The translations under genes and the position numbers were made by a program. Of a stretch of DNA of 64,000 nucleotides, positions 10,985 to 22,509 are shown piece by piece. The DNA comes from Arthonia radiata (Eukaryota > Ascomycota > Arthoniomycetes > Arthoniales > Arthoniaceae). The stretch's first letter is position 1. Each line of letters opens with the position of its first letter. The notes beneath the pieces are model-generated. The model did not search any database, was not told where the DNA came from, and saw nothing but the letters and a program-made list of their open reading frames with translations. The stretch spans positions 2,732,340 through 2,796,339 of the forward strand of contig PSQN01000003.1 of assembly GCA_002989075.1 (NCBI GenBank), in the 5' to 3' direction.

Positions 10985-13066
10985 CTAACTGATGCCACGC
11001 CCATTTTCCTCAATGACGCCCCATACGCTCCTTCGCTGAAGCCACGTATCTTCATCAGGCTTGTCAGAATTGTCCACAACAACCAACTGGGGGCTTGCTG
11101 CCCTCGAAGGCGCCTCGCTTAATCTTGCCAGTGCCATATGATCCTTCTTCTTTGACGAAGTGCGCGGAAGCATGTGCGGCTTCTGCGGCTTGCCTGTAAC
11201 AGCGACCTGCCTTGCAGTTGCTACTTGTGGACTCAATGGCCCTTCGTATTCGATTCTTGGCGAGCCACCTGGCGCGTGCAGTGGGTGTGAACGTAAGGAT
11301 GCTGATCTTGAGATCTGCCCAGTAGGGGTCTTCATAGGATGTGCCGCCACTGGAATTGGCGGTTGATTCTCATCTTCGGTTGTAGCGTAATAAGAGTCGA
11401 TATTTGAAGACATCGATGGTCCAGGACTACCGACGGCGGCTCCAGATGACTTGGACCTTGTATGAGCGATCGACGGTCTTTCTGACCAAGTAGATGAAAT
11501 ACTGGTGCCTCGTGTAATAGGTGAATCGGGACTGAAATCCGGCGATCGCAGCTCTCGTGGTTCAATACGACCCAAAGGTGATGGGACATGCCTCTCATGT
11601 GTCCGAAGACTGGGCGCACCGAACCCTGTGTGGAGTCCCAAGCCCGCATTGTTTGGACTCTGTGGGATCGCCTGCTGGGAGATTATGTGGTCTCGAGGCA
11701 CCACAGCAACACTCACTGCGCCGTAATCCGGAGTTGGATTCGGGACAATTGGCGCAGCGTTGGCAGGCGTTTCAAAGGTGGGCTGTCGTGCAGAGAGTGG
11801 AGGTTGCAACGAGGTCATGGAGGGATTGGGAGAGGGTTTGACAGTGGGGAACAAAGAGTAGCTGGACACCTTGGGCGTGCCTGATACACTGGATATGCTA
11901 CCAGGCGAGCGGCTTGCGGCGTCGATCTTGGGGACTGGCGGCAGTAAATCCAGGTCAGCAACAGTATTCAGCGAGCGTTCTCGGTTTGAGGCTGGTTGCG
12001 AAGGCTGGAGGGAGTCACCGGACGCTATTGTGTCAAGCGATATTATGGGTTCGTGCCTCGTGGTGGTTTGGGCGGGCTCTGTTATTGGTGATTCTGTGGG
12101 CTTTTTCAAGAGGTCACCAAACATGACGCTGTATCTCTCGAACTCAACTTCCGGTATGGTCACATCAAGTTGTGGACGACTCCCTCGCTTTCGCACTTGC
12201 TCTTGGAAGTCTGACCACGGCCCCGCACCGTACCTGCCCGGTGGAGGTAAAGGCTTGCGCATCGACGCTCTAAGACATGACTTCGATTCTGTATTCTTCT
12301 TGACCGCGCGTGATCGCAGCTTTGGTGTGTTCATTGAGCTGTTTCTTGCTGGCCATTGCGGCGGCTCAGGCTCTTCGACAATTGTTGGCTGCCTCGGAGG
12401 TGCCTTCCTTGCATTCGATGACTTGCGCGACCGTCCAGCTTTTGGCTCTTTCTGATCTTTCTCTGGGACCTTGGGGGGCGGCGGCGGCGGCGAAACTTCA
12501 GGAGCACCGGTCGGCTTCGTCTTCTTCTTGAACAAGCCACCAACAGATCGCCACCGCTTGACTTTTGACGGCGGAGAATTGCCGCTGCTGGACCATTGAG
12601 GGGCGTGTGGGGCAATAGCCGTGTCTGTATTCGCTCTCATCGGCAACCTCCGTGCAGTGTGCTCTCGAGGTGGTTGAGTCGGCATACTGTCCTCCCGCGG
12701 CCGCTTCGGTGTGCCACCAGCCGACCACTGTGTGGGTGATCCCACTGCTACACCGATCTTAGCCGGATCCGAAATCAATTGCTGAGTCTGAATAGTTTTT
12801 AGTGGAAGCCGGGGCACTGTCGGTGCCGAACCTGAATGAGGTCCGTCTGACGTTAATGGGCGAGAGAAGCTCATACGCCGTGGAGCGCGAACCACACCCT
12901 GCGCTGTGTTTGGTCGTGAGAATGATGACTGCTGCTGTGAAAGTGGTTTGAAATCCTGTAGAACTTTTGGCTCTCCCATGTCCAAGATGCCAATTTGTGC
13001 GATGACGACGCCGCTTGGTTGAGGATCCCTGCTGAAAGTATCCACCTCGGGAGGTCTGTGAGGCAT
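10985..13066 (-). CDS. Large Ser/Pro-rich disordered protein with an ERYSVMF block, function unknown
   Basis: A 693-residue intronless frame that opens with an ATG and closes with TAG. Most of it is low-complexity (Ser, Pro, Thr, Arg), with polyproline runs near residue 190 and clusters of basic residues, so it is probably disordered. The most folded-looking segment is near residues 280-320 (RYGAGPWSDFQ, TIPEVEFERYSVMFGDLL). I recall similar ERYSVMF-containing segments in ascomycete proteins of unknown function, but that is memory and not a search result. The last residues (DTWLQRRSVWGVIEENG) also look constrained. No catalytic motif, signal peptide or membrane segment is visible. I do not recognise a function. 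Confidence 0.8.
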   Translation of the reverse strand: MPHRPPEVDTFSRDPQPSGVVIAQIGILDMGEPKVLQDFKPLSQQQSSFSRPNTAQGVVRAPRRMSFSRPLTSDGPHSGSAPTVPRLPLKTIQTQQLISDPAKIGVAVGSPTQWSAGGTPKRPREDSMPTQPPREHTARRLPMRANTDTAIAPHAPQWSSSGNSPPSKVKRWRSVGGLFKKKTKPTGAPEVSPPPPPPKVPEKDQKEPKAGRSRKSSNARKAPPRQPTIVEEPEPPQWPARNSSMNTPKLRSRAVKKNTESKSCLRASMRKPLPPPGRYGAGPWSDFQEQVRKRGSRPQLDVTIPEVEFERYSVMFGDLLKKPTESPITEPAQTTTRHEPIISLDTIASGDSLQPSQPASNRERSLNTVADLDLLPPVPKIDAASRSPGSISSVSGTPKVSSYSLFPTVKPSPNPSMTSLQPPLSARQPTFETPANAAPIVPNPTPDYGAVSVAVVPRDHIISQQAIPQSPNNAGLGLHTGFGAPSLRTHERHVPSPLGRIEPRELRSPDFSPDSPITRGTSISSTWSERPSIAHTRSKSSGAAVGSPGPSMSSNIDSYYATTEDENQPPIPVAAHPMKTPTGQISRSASLRSHPLHAPGGSPRIEYEGPLSPQVATARQVAVTGKPQKPHMLPRTSSKKKDHMALARLSEAPSRAASPQLVVVDNSDKPDEDTWLQRRSVWGVIEENGRGIS

Positions 13067-14422
13067 CCTCCCAGGTGTTGTAAACTGTATGAAGAGTAGG
13101 GAAGACGTATGGAGAGCAGTGGTAAAAGTGTAGGACTTTGGCCTATGTCGCGCTCAGCAGCGCCAGCGCAGAGACGTTGCACGTCGAGAACAGTCGAGAC
13201 GTAGCATTAGAAGGTGTCAGGGCTAAGCGAAGATTGCTGACCGAGAGATGCTGGCAATCAACCGAAAGAGTGTGGAGCCCTGGAACGCGTGTATCAAGCG
13301 ACGTGCCAGTCAGAGAGCGTAGAAGAAGAATTAAAGTAAGATATGCCTGGTAGCTATACAGGGTTTGCTGCGCTGTCAGTGTTTCAGAATTTTGGGAAGA
13401 TGAAGTTGGGGATGATGGAATTAAAAGTCGGTACAAGCATGCTACAGCACCTAGACGCGCGAGGTCGCTCTCGGGCGACCGTCATCTTACGCAGGCGCAG
13501 CGATGCCGCAAACGAATTGCAAGGTAGAGGCTCAGGGCCATGCAGCGGGTGCGCTCATCCTCGAGTCATCATGTTCAGTGCGGTGGTTGGTTCTCTCAGC
13601 AGAAGGGCAAATGTCAACACAAAAGTCTGACAGCTGCTGCGGCAGCGATTGGTAGCCGCGTAGGGCAGTCATCTTGGCCGCGACGGTCCTTTGATTGCGA
13701 TCATTGGCAGCGCGCCTCAAGGGGGAGATTTGATAGCCAAAATCTGGGGCGCGTGAGGAGGAGTTTGAGAAGACGGACGTGCTCGGCGGCTGATTGGCCC
13801 GAATGCAAGAGCCGGCGCTAGGCCGGAAAGTGACAGCTGCCTTCGGCTCCACTCCGGGGGCCAGCATCCTGTCTCGGCTGTCTCAATCGGGCTTCCCCAG
13901 AAAGATCCGCTTCTCAAAACGCAAGAATAACAATAATCAGCGTCGCCCAGATATGCGACAGCCGCAAGTCCGGCTTGATACTTTGTGGCTAGATCTCTGG
14001 AAGATTAGATGAAGCAGGCGTTCATCTTATGCACAATGCATGCACATCATGCTCGGTATCTGAGACCTCCAGCCGTCTCAACACCGTCTGATATTACTCC
14101 AGTCTCAATTGCATGTATACTCCAAATCAACAATGCAGCACCGCGGGCAAGTCCTCGTGGCGATCCAATTCATTATTCGACTCAGGAGTTAGCAGATCTC
14201 ATACGCTTAATCTAGTGGCAGCGGGACGGCTCATGAGGCGCTTTACGTTATCGATTGTGAGTGTTGGTGTCGCCATTGGCAATGATGTAGTGAACGAGTG
14301 AAAAGCGACTGGGTGCAGTTGAGAAAGCTCATTGTTGCAGCGGCCTGAAGATTTTCGCCTAGTATATAGAGACTCGCGCCATATTCATACAGCCGAACTC
14401 GTCCAAGAGGGACCATAGCTCA
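13067..14422. other. Intergenic region, no supported gene
   Basis: It lies between two minus-strand genes. It contains the promoter of the ERYSVMF gene and the 3' flank of the RING gene. Open frames here overlap on both strands, have no domains, and several start only at non-ATG codons. No RNA gene or repeat is evident. Confidence 0.45.
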
Positions 14423-15913
14423 TCATCTCTGGTCCTGCTGCCCGCTACTCTCCCCTACCTCTTCCTGCTGCGGCATCCGTGAAGAGCGTCGGTTCAGAGT
14501 CGCTTGCCTCCATCGTCTAAGAGCGGAGATGCGTTCCTCGGGGTTGGAGTCCTGCATTCTCCTCCGGTCGAGGAAACCCAGAATGGTCTCTCGTCGACGG
14601 CTTCGGCCTTGATTGAGCGGTGGCGGTAATGGCTGGCCTTCTCGGCTGCCGCGCCGTTGATCATCAGTCGCATTGCTCTCAGTCGTACCTTGCTCCTCCT
14701 TCGGTCGCAGGTCAACCCGACACAGGGGACATGTGCCGGACACGTCCAGGAGCCAGGGATCGACACACGCTGGATGAAATTTGTGGTCGCATGGCAGTAC
14801 ACGCAAGTCTTGACCCTTCTCAAAGTCCTCTGTGCATATCGAGCAGGTGACATTTTCCTCTTTTCGGGCTTCAGTAGACTCTTCCTCAGTCGTGGTAGCG
14901 GCGGCAGCAGCGGTGGCTTCTTGACTGTCGGATGCGCTAGCTTCGGCGTGGTGTTCGTTGTTCCCTGGCGCACTTTCGTGCGTGTTGCCTTGTTGATCGA
15001 CTTGTCTTGTCGCAGCAGCCGATGACGACGCTTCTCCGAGTTCGACATCGCTGGGTTTTGCAGGTTGCTTCTCCCCAAATTTGACGATCGGGATCGTGTC
15101 CAACATAGCTCGAGCTATGCCCTTCGCCCTGCTCTGCCTCGGTCGGCCAAGGACGTTGTGAGGGCCATATCGCTCCGGATGTCGATGCGCGCGGACGGCT
15201 CCTGTAATGATAATGACTAAAAACAAAGCTGTGATAACACCGGTAATACTGTAGAGAATGATCATAGCCACAGCCGTAGAGGGGGTGTTATCAATGCCAT
15301 TCGCATTTGCGCCTGCCTGCACGACATTGCTGTAAGCAGCTTGTGTCATGATCTCCGCAGCACCGGTGTTGCCAGCAAGCATGCCGCTGATCGAATTTGA
15401 TACACGAACAGAGTCGGCGAGGCTGGTCATGGTGAAATACCGGCCATAGTCTCTCTGGCTCTGGCTGAGAGTGCCGTTGATTACACAGAAGTTGTAATTG
15501 ACACTGTAGAATAGAATTGAGGAGACGTTCGCAGTGACAGCGTTGTCGAGGACATTGTTGAATCCAATGTTGCCACCGGCGTAATTTTGACTGTCACAGC
15601 TAATGTATGCGATGGCTCTACTTGGTATTGAAATGTTTGACGACGTCTGGGGGTTGGTGTTCCATAGATGATCTCCTACGCCTTGCAGTGTGCCAGGATC
15701 TCGAGGTGGAAGGGCAGCCGCGCCGTCGGTGAGGGCGTATATCGGAGGGTCATTGGCGCCGGCAGGTGTTATGGGCAGACCGAGGACAACTTGCTGGGTG
15801 GTGATGTTGGTGGGAGCGTAATCGGAGGTGTTTGACGGAGCGATCGGAACATTGACGTTTTGAGCGAGCGCGTGCAGCGAGAATAACGAAGTGATGGCAA
15901 GCGTAAGCAACAT
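14423..15913 (-). CDS. PA-TM-RING-H2 E3 ubiquitin ligase
   Basis: This is a 496-residue, single-exon membrane ubiquitin ligase. It starts with a signal peptide ([18 protein letters not shown]). A lumenal part with several Asn-X-Ser/Thr sites follows and resembles a protease-associated domain (roughly residues 60-195). One transmembrane helix lies near residues 213-241 ([20 protein letters not shown]). An acidic/Ser-rich linker leads to a RING-H2 finger near residues 356-400: [19 protein letters not shown], with all eight metal ligands present. The C-terminal tail is Arg/Ser-rich. By architecture it belongs with the RNF13/GRAIL group that ubiquitinates membrane cargo in the Golgi-endosome-vacuole system. 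The specific cargo cannot be read from sequence. Confidence 0.92.
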   Translation of the reverse strand: MLLTLAITSLFSLHALAQNVNVPIAPSNTSDYAPTNITTQQVVLGLPITPAGANDPPIYALTDGAAALPPRDPGTLQGVGDHLWNTNPQTSSNISIPSRAIAYISCDSQNYAGGNIGFNNVLDNAVTANVSSILFYSVNYNFCVINGTLSQSQRDYGRYFTMTSLADSVRVSNSISGMLAGNTGAAEIMTQAAYSNVVQAGANANGIDNTPSTAVAMIILYSITGVITALFLVIIITGAVRAHRHPERYGPHNVLGRPRQSRAKGIARAMLDTIPIVKFGEKQPAKPSDVELGEASSSAAATRQVDQQGNTHESAPGNNEHHAEASASDSQEATAAAAATTTEEESTEARKEENVTCSICTEDFEKGQDLRVLPCDHKFHPACVDPWLLDVSGTCPLCRVDLRPKEEQGTTESNATDDQRRGSREGQPLPPPLNQGRSRRRETILGFLDRRRMQDSNPEERISALRRWRQATLNRRSSRMPQQEEVGESSGQQDQR

Positions 15914-16520
15914 AGCGGCGAGACGTGCTACGCAGTGTATAGCACCACTTCAGAGACGAGGGAGTGAAAAGGGTAAGCGGATAGGATCACGAAAGCATGG
16001 AGGTGGGGAGAAGTGGAGGATGAAGATCGAGCGCAGTCAAGATGTGGCAAGGGATGCTTGACGACGTCGTAGTCGAGATGCAAGGTTATCGGGCGCTTGC
16101 TCGTCTCGCTTACCGACCCTCCGACCATCCATCCCGATTGGGCATCTCTGCCCCTTCCGGCCCCTAGCCCCGCCCAAAGAGGGACCTCTCGTCTGCGCAC
16201 GCCGTCATCATCCTTCCAAATCATCTCTCTTCAACAACTAAGCCTTGGGCGCATCGAGAGCCTCAGCCTTTTCGACCGCGCGTCTCAACAGCCGCATCGA
16301 CGGCATGCTCTTGCAGACGATTATTCATCATATTTTTCTGTCATGGTCGTAGATGGCACAGCGCTGAGACTGTGTAAAGGTACTCGAGTCGAGTCCAGTC
16401 ATTGCATTCATCCGAGATTGTCCAGCTGCGTAAGTCTATCTATGTATGCTAAGCTCCATTTAATCAAGATCTATATCTCTCCCGACACTCGTAGAAGCGC
16501 CTCAAAAACGAGAGTGACGA
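15914..16520. other. Upstream region of the RING gene / 3' flank of KHA1
   Basis: Promoter and leader of the RING ligase (read leftward) plus the 3' flank of the antiporter gene. The plus-strand open frame here (16097-16594) has no domain and runs into the antiporter on the opposite strand, so I treat it as non-coding. Confidence 0.45.
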
Positions 16521-19321
16521 TTATCGTCGCGCCTGTATTACGAGCAAGCTCCCCTGCCCTTGACCTAGAGATCCGTTCTTCTTGCCCGCCCTAGCTTGAG
16601 CGAGTAGAATTGCGTCGGACAACGGGCCAAGACAGCTCGGGTTGGGCACAGCTTCGTGAGCGCTGTCCGCCGTGCGCGTCTTCTTGAGCGGCGGAATGTC
16701 ATGCTGAGCGTCAGTGGTGTGAGCGCGTTTAAGGACCGGCCGAGCATTGTAAACGTTGCGACCGACAACCAGTAAGCTGTTCGGCCTCTGCGCATCCTCA
16801 ACAATTGCTTGCGAAGCTACCTCGACTGCGGCAGTTAAAGACGAACTTGATGCAGCGGCAATGATCTCGACGCGTTGGGCAGTCTCTGTTGGTAAGCAGG
16901 CCTTCATGGCGCTGAGGTAGCGCAGGCGTTCTTCCGATGACGAGGGACCCGGCCAACTAACTTCCTCCCGTGACTGCTTTTCGTCGCCATTAGTAGGACG
17001 AGAAATAGGCTCCGTGGCCGAGCGCTCACTTCTAAGATGATCGGCGCTATGTATCTTCACGGTCGCATGGCAATTGGTTGCTAGTTGCAGAGCGAAGCGG
17101 AGCGCAACTCTGTCGTCTGATGTGCCCAGGAAGGGAACAACAATCGTAGTTTGCCATCCAAACTCGCGTGTGGACGAGGTGCTGCCAGTGCCATTGCTGA
17201 TCATGACACCTACGTGGCAAACTTCACCGGCCGTTTCAAAGGCTTCTTGTATGAAGTGGCTGAACGGTGAGCTTGCAAGTTTCGATCTTGACTCCGTTGT
17301 TGATACCACCGCGGCTTCCGACATGCTCCCGGACTCGGTCCAAGGAAGCAAGAGGAAATCTGCTAACGCCTCGATCGCCTTATTAGATAGTGCTTGTGCG
17401 AACGAAGCTTCGGGAGCGATCCCAACTTCTCCGAACGTAGAGACACCATGTAGTGCGCCAAACGCCAGGAACGTGTTCACCACGGGATCGTGAGCTGTGT
17501 ATTCAGCGACCTCAGAGACCTTCATGACGGAGGAGTCCCGCTCGGTCAATGGCAGTAGTCGTAGTCCATGAGCCGCAACATTGTCAAGTTGCGGCTTCGG
17601 AGTTATCTTCCCGTCATACTGCTCACCCTCCCCAGATATCGCAAATACCCTGTCTCGGCCCAGACTTGACACGATGGCCAGAGTTGTTGGCAAGCTGTCC
17701 AGGCGCAAGTATATCAAGACTTTGCGGATCGGCGCGGCGCCCAGCTTCTCGATGGTGACGGTGTCTTGACTGTCGTCATCAAAAGTGTCCTTCCTTCTGC
17801 CTGTATCCCAGTCGATCTCACCTCGCTTCCAAGCCTCAAGCTTTTGCTGATACCAAGGTGGGTAAAGGTAGCTTGTCAGCGGCGTGGTCGCAAATGTTGT
17901 GACGAGTGCCATCACCACGAAGATGGTGAAGGTCCTTGGGCTCAAGATCTTAGCCTGCAGTCCAATGTTCAGCACGATGAGCTCCACCAGCCCCTTGCAA
18001 CTCATGAGTGACCCGATGGTAAAGCACTCGCGCCAAACCATGCCGTTCAGGCGCGCGGCGCCAGATCCACCTATCATCTTACCCAAGAACGCCACCGAGA
18101 TGACACCAACGACATATCCCCACGTCTTCCCTGTATTCAAGAGACCCAGGTTGGTGCTGAGCCCTGACAACGCGAAATAAAGTGGAAGTAGCAGTGCGCT
18201 CACTAAGTCTTCAACCTTTTCTGTGACCTTGATCGCGAAGCCTCCGTCATGCGGGCAGATGAGCCCTGCAAGGAAGGCACCGAAGATCGGATGGACGCCG
18301 ATGATGCCTGTGAAGAAGGCAGAAGCCAAGGCGATCAGAAGTGTTAGCGCGACTATGGACTGGCTAGGACCATCTTCAATACTCCTAGTCTTTCTCAGGA
18401 TCTTCATAAACACAGGCCGAACTGCGAAAGTAAGAAATAGAATGAAGCCAACGCAAGTAAGCAACACCCAGAGAGCAGTGATTCCGCTCCCTGCATTCAC
18501 CAGAGCAACGCACAGAGCAAGCAATATCCATCCGACAACATCATTGCCCACGCCTGCAGCAAGCACAATGACGCCGACTGGCGTTGAGAGAAGCTTCAGT
18601 TCCGTCAGAATGCGGCAGAGCACTGGGAAAGCCTGCGAGAGTCAGCTTATCGTAGATAGAGCAGTAAAGGCGAACTGACCGTGATGGCCATGGCGACTCC
18701 AATGAATAGCATGTACACAGGGAAGTCGATCGGGACAGTGCCCGGTTCATGCCGGAATGATTCATAAAGTCCCCAAGCGATGGCACATCCAAGCCCGAAA
18801 GGAAGCGCCATTCCTGCACATCCAACTGAAACAGCAACACGCCAATGCTTGATCAAATAGCGAAGGTCGACTTCCAAGCCCACAAGGAACAGAAAGAGCA
18901 CAAGCCCAAGATTAGCGACAAGGGTGAGGGCGGGCATTGACGCTGCAGGGAAGATGGTCTCAGTGAAGTGCGGGATGCGACCCATTACACTCGGACCCAG
19001 AAGAACGCCGCCGATGACCTCCGCTATGACCTTCGGTTGGTGGATTTTGGACAATGGCCAGTGGAGCAGTCTGCAAAATATTATGATTATACCAGCCTAC
19101 ATTAATCGCCTCAGCAAGATTTCGAAGGGGTGATGCCTAGGGCATCGTCGTACCTGGATAATGAAAACAGTGATGGGATCTTTGGGATTATAGACGGTGG
19201 GATCAGATCCCTCCAAGATCCCGGCCTGTGAAGCTACTCGCTGTGTACCGGAAGGCGACGACGATGAAAGCGTCCCCGTCGCCGTCGTAGTCAAGACATC
19301 TGTGATTGTTGCTGTAGCCAT
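16521..19321 (-). CDS. KHA1: K+/H+ antiporter of the CPA2 family (Kha1-like)
   Basis: An 898-residue monovalent cation/proton exchanger, probably of the Golgi or endosomal membrane. I infer three exons: 19321-19154, 19096-18680 and 18632-16521. The introns are 57 bp (GTACGA..TGTAG) and 47 bp (GTCAGT..CTGAC..CGCAG), both in phase 0. The first join reads FIIQ|AGIIIIFCR and the second MAIT|AFPVLCRIL, both matching the family pattern. About a dozen hydrophobic segments fill residues 48 to about 460, including VIAEVIGGVLLGPSVMG, FLVGLEVDL and GVGNDVVGWILLA, which carries a conserved-looking Asp. The remaining C-terminal half is soluble, as in yeast Kha1, and may be regulatory. A divergent gap of 1.6 kb separates it from the next plus-strand gene. 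Confidence 0.93.
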
Positions 19322-20951
19322 AATTAGAATATAAGATTCGAGGCTCGGGCTATGGCAAGGCGTCCAAAAGATACGCAGATACGTGACCGGCAGACAGCGA
19401 TTAGAGTGGCAAACAACGCGACATCAATGTCAAGGACTACAGTAACACGCTCAGCTCATCTTGTACCATGTAGAGTGTCCTCATGAGAGTATGCAAGCTT
19501 CGCTGAGATACGATGCGGCGCCGTCACAGGACGGCGAAGTCCCAAGAGACGCCCAGTCTGCGGTCAGACACAATCGGTTCTAGACCCACTTCGGGCTGAA
19601 TGCGGCGTCTTAGCGCACGCAGGTGACCGACATCTTGATCCGGTTTTGTAAGGTCGTTGACCGGACCATCTGGGCAGTATGTTCGTGCTGGATCTTGAGT
19701 GCATGTGGCTGGTTGTGCCATGGGTACTCATCAACGTGAGGTGTCACATTGCTGGACTTTGATGCGTAATTACCACGTGACATATGCTGCAAACCTTGAT
19801 GATGAACACCGCTAATCTGGTCTGGGGCTAGCTCATCATTGTGCGGGTTGACATCAAACCTCCTTCTCCCCCTTCATCGTGTCGCTCTCCTTGAGTAGAT
19901 CATGTGGACCTGTATTTACGTGCCTATGACTGCTTAAGCCCAGAGACCTTGATTACAAAAGTAGACGCATCGCACGTCAGTGCTATCAGCCATAACAAGG
20001 CGCTCGTGACACACCATTCTCCTTCGCATAGCACTCAACGCTTGCCTCACCTTCGCGGTCATCCGAAGTGACTGCCCCGCGTCCAGGAATGGCAATCTAT
20101 GCAATGTGGTTCAGCCAGCAATAAATATCGTTGGAGGGGACACTCCTCAATTGGACTACGAGTCTTCGGAAGTATTACTTGATTTTTATTGTGCTCTACG
20201 TCGCTTCAGCGTTTCAAGCATCTTACTTTCTCACTAGCGTTTGCAGACACAGCAGCGGTGTTTGTTCATGGAGGCGGTCTCGTAGACGTCTTTGCGGAGC
20301 AATGCGTTCGACATTCTCCCGTTTGTGCTTCTTGTTCTGCAGATTTCATGGCCGCATTTCATGGAGGCCACGGCCTTGCCACGTAGTTTGAAAACATCGG
20401 ATCCCGCTATCCTCATGAGTATCATCATCGCCAATCCTTCTCTCTCTCTTGAACAGAATCGGTTCAATCGAAAATATTTTCGGCTTCTATCATAACATTA
20501 CAACTGCTCAACATCGTAACAGGGAAGCCTTCCTTCTCGGAATTTCACGATCTATAAATCTGCTGCATCTTTCCCTAATTTCGACCACAATCTGCGATCT
20601 TATGTATCAACTCCGACGCTGTTCGGAAACAAGGAGGGGCTTATAGTCCTAAACTCGACTCTTAGCATGTGATCGTCATGCGTTGCTCACCAGAATCTAG
20701 GGATGCCCACGCACCCCATCCTGGAACTTTCGCCATGAAGGTGGTGACCGAACAGTGTCAACTTCCACATTCGACCTGTGCTTGTCGCCATTCGTTGCTT
20801 CGTAGAAGGTAAGAGCGCTACCTACACCTTGCCACACAGTGTTTGCTTTACCATCGTATATCACGACTTTCGCTCTTGGCCTCTTCCTCAAACTCCAGCT
20901 GATCAAACTTGTCCTGTCATTTTCCACAACTGTGTCAACAACGTTCTCAGC
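19322..20951. other. Divergent intergenic region (KHA1 / unknown gene)
   Basis: About 1.6 kb holds two divergent promoters. Small open frames around 20131-20650 on both strands are short and mutually overlapping with no domain. The frame of the downstream gene stays open back to 20778 but lacks an ATG there, so the upstream part is probably leader. Confidence 0.4.
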
Positions 20952-22199
20952 ATGTCTCTGTCTGGATCACAAGATGTTAACATGCAAGATGCGTACGAGA
21001 CTGCAAGCTCGCACAGCTCGGACGACGAGTCTGGGCGCTCCGGGCGCATTATAGAACCAAGCACGCCAGTCAAGTCGGCGTCAGCAAAGCATGTCGCGCT
21101 GGACTCGGGCTATGTGTCTATGCTGGGTGCATCAAAAAAGCCCATCCGCTTCTCGGGGACTACCCATGTACCGCTGAGACAGCGTACGCCACCCTCCCCA
21201 ACACCACTGCCGGATCGCAAGCGCCAGAGCGCTACTACTTCAAGCGAGTTCTCAGACTCAGGCATCGAACCCGCGGCGTCATTTGCCTCGCTGAAAGCTG
21301 CGCCGTACGTGAAGGCGGCATCAGGCCCACCTCTTGCAACGCTCCCGCCAAATCGTAATCAGGAAGCAACATCGGCGTGGGCGACCCCATCTCCTGAGAA
21401 GCTTTTCAGCGTCCCCATTGAAGCTCGGGCGCAATTTTTCGATCATTGGCTCCATATCAAGGGCCTACGCGGCTATCAAGCTATCTTCGAGCTTGGCAAG
21501 TCCGGCCGCGGCGGGATTCTTGACTTCACAGTCACTATGGCGCCGGTCTGGGACAAAACTCTTTCTCAATATGGCCTATACGAACTCCCTCGCTTGCATG
21601 GGCAGATCGCCACCGAGATGCAGAATGTTCTCACCGATGCGACACGATGGGAATTTTGCTACTTTACCACAAGTACCGCTGACAGCGCAACTCTTGAAAA
21701 GCCCAGCAACGACGTACGTACCGCGAAGCTCAGTCGTGCCAAACTCGCGTGGGTGAAGTGGGCAATCGATCATCTGCATTGGTATGACATGCCATCTGAT
21801 CGCTTTGTGCCTTTCGGCGTGGGCTACACGGGCAAATTCCTCGAGCCGCTCGAGGGCGTGGCCAAGTACAACACCACGCAATCTGCAGCACAGGCACAGC
21901 ATTGGCCATTTATTACGCGAGTGGGACAGCGTCGCGATGAGGGCGAGGAAGCCAGGGTGAGGGTGGCGGGGGAGAAAGGGACGGATATTGAGGGGACAAT
22001 TCGAAAAGAGGTGAATGGTGATATAGAGAACATGTTCGAGTGGTGTGTGAGATATTCGGTGAGCTTCAAGGAGCGGGCCAGGAAAAGTGTGGATTGGAGC
22101 GCTCAGAAGCAGGATCTGCGGTGGATTATCAATCTGGGGTACGGCGAAGCCTGGATGTGGGTGGATCCGGCGAAGGCAAAGAAAGGCAATGAGATGTGA
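20952..22199 (+). CDS. Conserved-looking protein of unknown function, 415 aa
   Basis: The start is placed at the ATG at 20952 (MSLSGSQDVNMQD); the same frame extends upstream without an ATG. The first 130 or so residues are Ser/Thr/Pro-rich and disordered. The C-terminal two thirds looks folded, with many aromatic residues (FFDHWLHIKGLRGYQAIFEL, RWEFCYFTTS, WVKWAIDHLHWYDMP, LRWIINLGYGEAWMWV). The protein is rich in Trp and has no signal peptide or membrane segment. I do not recognise the family. The folded part is cytosolic or nuclear by default. It lies upstream of the THO subunit gene on the same strand, 310 bp away, which carries no functional implication in a fungus. Confidence 0.75.
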   Translation: MSLSGSQDVNMQDAYETASSHSSDDESGRSGRIIEPSTPVKSASAKHVALDSGYVSMLGASKKPIRFSGTTHVPLRQRTPPSPTPLPDRKRQSATTSSEFSDSGIEPAASFASLKAAPYVKAASGPPLATLPPNRNQEATSAWATPSPEKLFSVPIEARAQFFDHWLHIKGLRGYQAIFELGKSGRGGILDFTVTMAPVWDKTLSQYGLYELPRLHGQIATEMQNVLTDATRWEFCYFTTSTADSATLEKPSNDVRTAKLSRAKLAWVKWAIDHLHWYDMPSDRFVPFGVGYTGKFLEPLEGVAKYNTTQSAAQAQHWPFITRVGQRRDEGEEARVRVAGEKGTDIEGTIRKEVNGDIENMFEWCVRYSVSFKERARKSVDWSAQKQDLRWIINLGYGEAWMWVDPAKAKKGNEM

Positions 22200-22509
22200 A
22201 TCGTAATACTTCACAGACGCGGGCACGGGATTAGCTCGTGCAGATGAATAGACACCGTATTCCAGTCGGTACCATCCATGTATACCGTTGTAGACCCGTA
22301 CAGCAATAGTGAGCAAGGTGGTGTTTACTTCATTCAAATCTAGCCAAGACCGAGAAGCCCTGCCGTAGACTGTAAGCACAAGCCTTTTTATAGCCCGAGC
22401 ACTCGGCCGGTAAGGTTTGCGTCCGGAGCTATCTTCATCACGCTCCTAGCTCGAGCAGCGAAATCACAGCGACAAGCTTTCTTCATCCAGTCTCTGGGCA
22501 AGCTTCGAA
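22200..22509. promoter_or_regulatory. Upstream region of the HPR1 gene
   Basis: These 310 bp contain the 3' flank of the preceding gene and the promoter/leader of the THO subunit gene. A CTTTTTATAG stretch at about 22383-22392, roughly 120 bp before the start codon, is a weak TATA-like candidate. Confidence 0.35.
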
